Positions 22,236 to 27,533 of a stretch of DNA of 27,533 nt are shown here, in pieces (within the stretch, counting starts at the first letter, position 1; every line of letters starts with the position of its first letter). The notes beneath the pieces were generated by a model, which saw nothing but the letters and a program-made list of their open reading frames with translations, had not been told where the DNA came from and did no database searches. The stretch is from DRTC01 sp964521025 (GTDB lineage Bacteria > Cloacimonadota > Cloacimonadia > Cloacimonadales > TCS61): NCBI GenBank assembly GCA_964521025.1, contig CAZFPK010000043.1, positions 1 to 27,533 on the forward strand. The letters are read 5' to 3'. A program made the position numbers and the translations under genes.

Positions 22236-25200
22236 ATGGATACTTTTTTTACTTCTCTTTTAATCTTAGTGGTTACGATAAATTTATCCGGATTTGAAAT
22301 TACCGGCAATCTTAAATCCTGGACAGAAGAGGATTTCATTGCTTTTGATAAGGTCGGAGATTGTAATGAAGATTTCGGTGACATAACTTCTGTTTTTGCT
22401 CGAATCGAAAACCGGGAAATGTTTATCAGGATCACTTTCGATGATATGGTTATTAGACAGGATAACAGGATTTCGCAGGATAATTTCATTGGAAAAGAAA
22501 TCTATCTGCACCTGAATATTTTTAGTAGGAAAATAAGGAACTCCCCAATTCTGACCTCGATCAAAATCGACCGAATCTCACAGCAGGAAAACGGCATTTA
22601 TTTTTTGAGAACTCCTGAACACAATTTATTGGAAATCCGGACTTCTCTTGATGAAAAATACTATTTGCATGATTTTATATTTATAATTTCGACTTTATTA
22701 GACGGCAGAATCGCTGATCAATTTCGGGGAGAATATTCTACAGATCGTCGTGGCGGGAATGCTGCTTTTGTGCATCACGGAAATCAGGGATTAACTTACA
22801 CCGAAGTTTTTTACGGACAGTTTCCGCAAGATACGAGCGGTTTCGACGAAGTTCTGGAAGTTCATCAGGCAACCGGAATTCCGGGAAATTTTCATATGAG
22901 TGGAACTCTGATGCCTGCTGCTGCCTGGCACAATCCCGAATTCAACGACTGGCTTATTTCCGGCATAAATGATGGTTATGTTGCGATGTTAAGTTCTGCT
23001 CTCGGGCAGCATATCATGCCTTTTGTGCAGGATGGAATGAACAACTGGGCGGTTTCTATCGAGAACGACATGGTCGAATATCGCTATAATTATGTTCCGA
23101 AAGTTGCCTGGATCCCGGAAAGGGTCTGGCTGTCTCAAGGACATTATCCTGATGCCGGAATTACCGATCCCTGGCTGGGAGATAATTGGGAACAACACGG
23201 GATCGAAGCCGTAATCCTTGATGATTCACCGCATTGTGACGGAGTTTCCAACTTGAAAATTCACTGGATGGATAACGGCAGCGGAGTAAATCTGCGCGTT
23301 ATTCCCATCAACAATACTTTTGTCGGATTGATGCATTATGATGCAGATGGTGCGAAAAACTACATCAACAATACCGGAGCGGATGGAATATGCGTTTACG
23401 GCACGGATTGGGAAGTGGCTGCTGAAATGAACGAACATCATGATTCCTGGTTTCTGGATAATTACGAAAATGTGCTCTGGTATTGTCATGATAACTTTCC
23501 TGCTATTAATGTCTGGAAACTCGATGATGATCTTATTTTAGATGATGAGTATTTGTATTTCTCCGGAACAACTTTTGATATTACAACAGGAACTTATTTT
23601 CTGCTCGGAGGTTATGACGGTTACGGCGGAGGAAACAATGCCTGGTATGTGCATTGGGCTGGCGAACCTTCTCATTCCGATTTCCATGATCCTGTTTGGA
23701 ATTACGGTTTTATCTGGAACAATGCTTATGAAAACCTGATGTCATGCCCTGATAATTCTCTCTCTCAACTTGGTTGGTACACGATGATGATCAACCTGCA
23801 CGAAACCGGCTGGCACGACGGCGAAGAAATTTCCGGTTGGGAACATCGTTATTCATCTCATATCAAGAACGCTAATGTTTATGCAGAAGCGAGTCGTTGG
23901 GCAAATGGAGATTTCACGGAAACAACCGCTGCTTACCCGGATGATATCGATCGTGACGGTGTCGAAGAAATAGTAATCCATAATGATAAAACTTTTTTCG
24001 TTTTTGAAAGCATCGGTGGAAAAGCGAACTGGATTTTCACCAAAGACGAATTCGGAAATATGTATTCGCTAGTCGGTTCTGATGTTGCTTATTGGTCGGA
24101 AACTGACGGCGATTACAACGAAAGTTCAAACAATCATGTGGCTGCTCTTTCCGATGTCAGTCCTAATTATCAGCATGATATTTACTCGATGGATGTTATT
24201 CAGGGAAACGGTGATGAAGTGGAGATCGAATTGGTGAGAAACGAACTTACTAAAATCTGCAAACTACAGACAGGAAACTCCTATCTCGAAGTTGATTATT
24301 CTTACACGAATACTGTTTTCATCAAATCCGGCTGGACTCCCGACCTGCTCGATCTGATCTGGAACGGCAAAACCAATATCCAACGAATGTGGGGTGACGA
24401 TGGTTCTTATTGCGGAAAAAGGAACAGTAATTCCGGAGCAACTGCTGCTTTTGTTTTAGGAGAAGGCGGAGCAGGTTTCAATACTGAATTTGAAGGAACT
24501 CTCGTCATGGGAGATGAAGTTTTCGGAGAGTCCAATTTTAAGGTTTATCTTTATGCCGGATACACGAGTCCGCCTTATGATCAATATTATAACAAAGTTG
24601 TGGAATTGGATGATCTGGCTGCCCAGATCGGAGATGATAATCCTCCCGCTGTGTTTGGCAATTTCTCTTTTCTGGTTGCGGATAATAAACTCAATATCAC
24701 TTTCACCGAACCTGTTACTGAAACATCAGCGGAAAATATCAACAACTATGATTTCCAGAATTTTACCGGAAACTACACTTTGGAATCTGTCGTTCTTTCC
24801 CACGAACAGAAAGTAACGTTGACGATTAATGAAACATTTCTGGAAAATGACTTCGGAACAGTTTTCGTAAACAATGTGTATGATCTGAATGGAAACCTGA
24901 TCGATCCTGCTAATAACAATGCAGAAGTTATGGAGATCATCATGCCGCATCTGGTGGGAACTTTCAATAACTGGGATCCGGGAAATCATGATTATGAACT
25001 CGCTCTGCAGGATAACGGTTTATGGACGCTGACAACTGGACTATCTGCCGGAACGCACGAATACAAAGTCCTGGAAAGCGATGACTGGAATGGACACGAC
25101 TATCCGGGAAACAACCAGGTTTTCACTTTAACACAACCGGAAGAAGTTACTTTCTTTGTGAATTGCGGGATTGTGGTCAGTTATAATATGAATGATCAAT

Positions 25201-25850
25201 ATGTTTTTCACAGTCCCAATCCACCGGTTGTGTGCGGTAGTTTCCTCTCCGAACTGGGCGGAACAGACTGGAATGTGCAGACAACTCTCACTCAAATGAA
25301 TGATAATGGAACAAATGGAGATGCAACTGCCAATGATGGAATCTACACTTTCCAAACCGATATTCCTCAAGGAAATTTCGAATACAAGATCGTGCTCAAT
25401 AACAACTGGGATCAGAATCCGACGGAAGCGAATCTTCCGCTCAATCTAACTGGAAATTCTAATGTGACTTTTTATTATAATATGGTTGAGAATATCATCA
25501 GTTCTGATATACAGACAGCGGTTGATGATAAAAATATTCAATATTCAATCGACAATATTCAATTACAAATTTATCCAAATCCTTTCCAATCCCAGACAAC
25601 TATCTCATTTAGCAACGAACAAAATCAACAACACGAACAAACAAAAATAGAAATTTACAACATTAAAGGACAGAAAGTAAAATCTTTGGAGTGCATTAAT
25701 TCCTTTAATGCTCAAGCGATTAAGTCGCTTTACTCCAAAACCTGGAATGGATCTGATGACTCCAATAAACCAGTCAAATCCGGAATTTATTTCATAAATC
25801 TAAAATCCGGAAATAAAAATGTGATCAAAAAAGCCGTTTTGATGAGATAA
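22236..25850 (+). CDS. Secreted GH57-like glycosidase with starch-binding-like modules and sorting tail
   Basis: This 1204-residue exported protein has a signal peptide (MDTFFTSLLILVVTINLSGF), an N-terminal beta-rich domain to about 160, and a catalytic domain with family-57 hallmarks: FHMSGTL, DWLISGINDGYVAML.., WIPERVW (292-298) with candidate nucleophile E295, and YGTDWE (388-393) with candidate acid D391. GH57 enzymes act on alpha-glucans. Later come two modules like the X25/starch-binding domains of pullulanases: LVGTFNNWDPG (906 on) and a second from about 998, each with a G.YTF/EYK..L pattern. The end (YPNPF from 1113, IEIYNIKGQKV, SGIYFINLKSG) is a type IX-like sorting tail, so it is probably exposed on the surface or released. 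ATG 22236 follows GGAGG at 22226. A palindromic element is inserted in frame in the tail. The GH57 call is by motif; another alpha-glucan enzyme is possible. Confidence 0.75.
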   Translation: MDTFFTSLLILVVTINLSGFEITGNLKSWTEEDFIAFDKVGDCNEDFGDITSVFARIENREMFIRITFDDMVIRQDNRISQDNFIGKEIYLHLNIFSRKIRNSPILTSIKIDRISQQENGIYFLRTPEHNLLEIRTSLDEKYYLHDFIFIISTLLDGRIADQFRGEYSTDRRGGNAAFVHHGNQGLTYTEVFYGQFPQDTSGFDEVLEVHQATGIPGNFHMSGTLMPAAAWHNPEFNDWLISGINDGYVAMLSSALGQHIMPFVQDGMNNWAVSIENDMVEYRYNYVPKVAWIPERVWLSQGHYPDAGITDPWLGDNWEQHGIEAVILDDSPHCDGVSNLKIHWMDNGSGVNLRVIPINNTFVGLMHYDADGAKNYINNTGADGICVYGTDWEVAAEMNEHHDSWFLDNYENVLWYCHDNFPAINVWKLDDDLILDDEYLYFSGTTFDITTGTYFLLGGYDGYGGGNNAWYVHWAGEPSHSDFHDPVWNYGFIWNNAYENLMSCPDNSLSQLGWYTMMINLHETGWHDGEEISGWEHRYSSHIKNANVYAEASRWANGDFTETTAAYPDDIDRDGVEEIVIHNDKTFFVFESIGGKANWIFTKDEFGNMYSLVGSDVAYWSETDGDYNESSNNHVAALSDVSPNYQHDIYSMDVIQGNGDEVEIELVRNELTKICKLQTGNSYLEVDYSYTNTVFIKSGWTPDLLDLIWNGKTNIQRMWGDDGSYCGKRNSNSGATAAFVLGEGGAGFNTEFEGTLVMGDEVFGESNFKVYLYAGYTSPPYDQYYNKVVELDDLAAQIGDDNPPAVFGNFSFLVADNKLNITFTEPVTETSAENINNYDFQNFTGNYTLESVVLSHEQKVTLTINETFLENDFGTVFVNNVYDLNGNLIDPANNNAEVMEIIMPHLVGTFNNWDPGNHDYELALQDNGLWTLTTGLSAGTHEYKVLESDDWNGHDYPGNNQVFTLTQPEEVTFFVNCGIVVSYNMNDQYVFHSPNPPVVCGSFLSELGGTDWNVQTTLTQMNDNGTNGDATANDGIYTFQTDIPQGNFEYKIVLNNNWDQNPTEANLPLNLTGNSNVTFYYNMVENIISSDIQTAVDDKNIQYSIDNIQLQIYPNPFQSQTTISFSNEQNQQHEQTKIEIYNIKGQKVKSLECINSFNAQAIKSLYSKTWNGSDDSNKPVKSGIYFINLKSGNKNVIKKAVLMR
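25685..25739 (+). repeat. In-frame 55-bp palindromic element with a three-way-junction fold
   Basis: Outer stem TTTGGAGT / ACTCCAAA (25685-25692, 25732-25739), inner stem 1 GCATTAA / TTAATGC (25693-25699, 25705-25711) and inner stem 2 AAGCGA / TCGCTT (25714-25719, 25725-25730), all perfect. It lies inside the sorting-tail codons of the GH57-like gene and supplies the extra residues SLECINSFNAQAIKSLYSK between IKGQKV and TWNG, where related tails have a few residues. It is not a tRNA: there is no anticodon or T-arm layout. Confidence 0.8.
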
Positions 25851-25877
25851 ATTATTCAAAATCTTGCGGAGTTCTTT

Positions 25878-26531
25878 ATGAAACAACTTTTTTTTATTAT
25901 TTTATTGATCCTGTTTTCATCAATGAATTTCGCTCAAGGAATCCATTTCGATTGGATCGATGCGGAACCGGATACGATCTATGCTGATTATAATATCACT
26001 TACTCGGAAATAACAGTGAGAGTTGTCGATGAGGACGAAATTCCGGTTGCAGAAGTTCCGGTTCATTTTGAATGTGATATAGGAAATTGTATTTATAATG
26101 TTAACACGAATGATGAGGGTCTTGCAGAAACAACTTTCTGGGATGCCGGAGATATCGGGACTGCTCATATCACTGCCACTATAGATAGCGATGAAATCGA
26201 AGTCGAAGTGGAGATACTTCCTTTAAATCTTATAGACGACAAGCTGACAATTTTTTCTGACTTCTATATTTCACCAAATCCGTTTAGTTTCAGGAAAAAT
26301 AATACAATCCATATTCAGTTTTCTTTAGCTCGAAAACAGATTGTGAATATCAAAATCTTTAATATCAAAGGTCAATTTATCGATACGATTCTGAATAAAC
26401 AACTCGATACCGGAAATCATAAGATAAGTTACGATTTTTCGAGTAGAAATAAAAAAATTTCGCGGGGAATATACTTTGTATTTGCTAATTTTGGAACGGA
26501 AGTTTCTACGAAGAAAGTTGCGATCTATTAA
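25878..26531 (+). CDS. Small secreted Ig-like protein with C-terminal sorting tail
   Basis: This 217-residue exported protein has a signal peptide (KQLFFIILLILFSSMNFAQG), one Ig-like domain of the Big-1/invasin kind at about 25-115 (ITVRVVDEDEIPVAEVPVHF, a Cys pair CDIGNC, then NTNDEGLAETTFW), and a type IX-like sorting tail (ISPNPFSF near 132, IKIFNIKGQFI, SRGIYFVF). It has no catalytic motif and is probably a structural or adhesive surface protein. It starts 27 bases after the GH57-like gene with GGAG at 25866, so the two may be co-transcribed and could be handled by the same secretion route. Confidence 0.8.
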   Translation: MKQLFFIILLILFSSMNFAQGIHFDWIDAEPDTIYADYNITYSEITVRVVDEDEIPVAEVPVHFECDIGNCIYNVNTNDEGLAETTFWDAGDIGTAHITATIDSDEIEVEVEILPLNLIDDKLTIFSDFYISPNPFSFRKNNTIHIQFSLARKQIVNIKIFNIKGQFIDTILNKQLDTGNHKISYDFSSRNKKISRGIYFVFANFGTEVSTKKVAIY

Positions 26532-26571
26532 GCAAAACTCGACTTGCTGCGAAGTGCGAGTTGAGGTTTGC
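26532..26571 (+). terminator. Imperfect 16-bp hairpin after the Ig-like gene
   Basis: GCAAAACTCGACTTGC (26532-26547) pairs with GCGAGTTGAGGTTTGC (26556-26571) at about 12 of 16 positions around an 8-base loop, beginning at the base after the stop codon. It lies between genes that converge from the two strands, so it could serve either. Confidence 0.45.
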
Positions 26572-26618
26572 TAATTTAATATCGTTTCAGCCCGTTATCT
26601 TATGCGAGGACGATTTCT

Positions 26619-27131
26619 TTACGACTCGAATTTATCATAAGCGACAATTTCCTCGATAGATTTCAGATTCCTTTTATGTTTGGAAACTGCCGGATAACCA
26701 ACGGGAAGTAAACCGACGATCACATAATCTGTTGGAAGATCGATCAATTCCGCCATTCGGTCATGATAAAAAGCGCCGATCCAGCAGGAACCGAGTCCCA
26801 GTTCGACTGCCTGCAGCACGATATGTTCTCCAGCGATGGCTCCGTCTATTATCGGAGCATTCATACCGCAAGTCATAACATAATCGAGATTGGTCATACA
26901 AACGGCGATCGTGATCGGTGCATCTGCCACAAATTTCTGACCTTTACAGATTGAGACCAGCTTTTTCCTCTTTTCCTCATCTTTAATAACAATGAATTTC
27001 CAGGTTTGTTTATTGCTCGCGGATGGAGCCAGTCTTGCAGATTCTAATAGAATATCTATCTTTTCCTGCTCGATTGATTTGTCCAGAAACTTGCGGACGC
27101 TGAAACGGTTTTTGATGCAGTTCAAAAACAT
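26619..27131 (-). CDS. Nitroreductase family protein (FMN-dependent oxidoreductase)
   Basis: This 170-residue protein has nitroreductase signatures: NRFSVRKF (8-15), which contacts the FMN phosphate, LAPSASNKQTWKFIVI (about 34-49) for the flavin and dimer interface, GLGSCWIGAF (about 112-121) and VGLLPVGYP (about 138-146). Such enzymes use NAD(P)H and FMN to reduce nitro, quinone or other electron-poor compounds; the physiological substrate cannot be told. The length is at the short end of the family, which is typical of the compact forms in anaerobes. ATG 27131 is preceded on its strand by GAGAGG. It is 54 bases downstream of the cupin gene on the same strand, with a palindrome between them. 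Confidence 0.9.
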   Translation of the reverse strand: MFLNCIKNRFSVRKFLDKSIEQEKIDILLESARLAPSASNKQTWKFIVIKDEEKRKKLVSICKGQKFVADAPITIAVCMTNLDYVMTCGMNAPIIDGAIAGEHIVLQAVELGLGSCWIGAFYHDRMAELIDLPTDYVIVGLLPVGYPAVSKHKRNLKSIEEIVAYDKFES

Positions 27132-27149
27132 TTAATCCTCTCATATATC

Positions 27150-27182
27150 AAACTTCACAAGTTTCAAAAACTTATTAAGTTT
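27150..27182 (-). terminator. Palindrome between the cupin and nitroreductase genes
   Basis: AAACTTCACAAGTTT (27150-27164) pairs with 27168-27182 at 13 of 15 positions around a CAA loop, a few bases after the cupin stop on the minus strand. It is a decayed copy of the perfect palindrome at 12779-12813, again placed at a gene 3' end. Confidence 0.45.
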
Positions 27183-27185
27183 AGA

Positions 27186-27455
27186 TCATTTGAAATTGTA
27201 ATGTTTCCTCACACCTTCTTTTATATCCCAAACACAGGAAAGTCCTTTGGGGAAAGTAACGAAATCACCTTTTCCGAATTCCACTTTTTCTCCAACTTCG
27301 GTTTCCACGACTACTTTTCCTGCCAGCAGCAAACATTCTTCCATGGAATCATAATACCAGTCAAAACGAGAAACTTCCTTTTCCCAGATAGGCCATGAAT
27401 TGATTCCTCTTTGCTTTACTTGGGCGTCTGTGAGTTTTTCAATTTTTATTTTCAT
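27186..27455 (-). CDS. Small cupin-domain protein (DUF861-like)
   Basis: This 89-residue single-domain cupin has the pattern WPIWEKEVSRFDWYYD (about 18-33), EECLLLAGKVVVETEVGE, FGKGDFVTFPKGLSCVWDI and a final HYNF, as in DUF861-type cupins (ureidoglycolate-hydrolase-like barrel). It has few metal-binding histidines, so it may bind a ligand without metal; function is unknown. I chose the ATG at 27455, preceded by GGAGGG at 27469-27464. The frame could start further out (27491), but that would read through the ribosome-binding site. It is probably co-transcribed with the nitroreductase gene downstream. Confidence 0.85.
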   Translation of the reverse strand: MKIKIEKLTDAQVKQRGINSWPIWEKEVSRFDWYYDSMEECLLLAGKVVVETEVGEKVEFGKGDFVTFPKGLSCVWDIKEGVRKHYNFK

Positions 27456-27533
27456 TTCTTCATCCCTCCGGTTAAACCGGTTGTGTAACACAGAACCACT
27501 TAATTTTATACTTAACTTATTATATTCTATACA

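Noticed and set aside
25685..25739. Possible tRNA or small structured RNA gene, from the cloverleaf-like fold
   Set aside because: The fold has only three stems, no acceptor/T-arm lengths or conserved tRNA bases, and lies in frame within a well-defined coding sequence.

Overview
The window looks like part of the genome of a Gram-negative, AT-rich bacterium, most likely an uncultured member of Cloacimonadota or a neighbouring FCB-type lineage. The evidence is secreted proteins with type IX-like (Por/FlgD-like) C-terminal sorting tails (a YPNPF start, an IYNIKGQKV-like strand, a SGIYF turn), a TolC-like outer-membrane protein, a Bacteroidetes-style GlmM, and many short palindromic repeats at gene ends and inside genes. 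The taxonomic call is inference; the window has no rRNA or tRNA gene.

Layout. (1) 51-3088, minus strand: a broken DUF4011/superfamily-1 helicase gene of the kind found in single-gene phage defence proteins. It is frameshifted near 2700 and stopped just after helicase motif III. (2) 3089-5111: a gene-poor stretch holding a diverged copy of the first 28 codons of the downstream addAB gene, then an AbiEi/AbiEii toxin-antitoxin pair with a palindromic operator. (3) 5131-11793: one 2220-codon gene in which AddA (helicase plus nuclease) and AddB (inactive helicase-like region plus iron-sulfur nuclease) are fused. It is loaded with in-frame palindromic insertions. (4) 11954-15930: a four-gene set coding for a VTC-type polyphosphate polymerase domain, a DUF4956 membrane protein, a TolC-like outer-membrane protein and an HlyD-like adaptor. 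(5) 16094-17437: glmM, followed by an MNT/HEPN toxin-antitoxin pair, then a second copy of the last 101 bp of the glmM region. (6) 18499-19038: a small Cys-rich protein of unknown role. (7) 19276-26531: three secreted proteins: a possible hydrolase with fibronectin type III domains, a GH57-like glycosidase with starch-binding-like modules and a sorting tail, and a small Ig-like protein with a sorting tail. (8) 26619-27455, minus strand: a nitroreductase and a small cupin.

Three themes stand out. First, both toxin-antitoxin modules are bracketed by a duplicated end of the neighbouring housekeeping gene: the 5' end of addAB for AbiE and the 3' end of glmM for MNT/HEPN. This suggests gain by recombination or integration that regenerates the gene end. 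Second, short palindromic elements sit in frame inside coding sequences (at least four sites in addAB and one in the sorting tail of the GH57-like protein), comparable to the protein-coding palindromic elements of Rickettsia. Third, the VTC/DUF4956/TolC/HlyD set is a plausible machine that makes an anionic polymer such as polyphosphate and carries it across the envelope. It is the best candidate here for an undescribed system.
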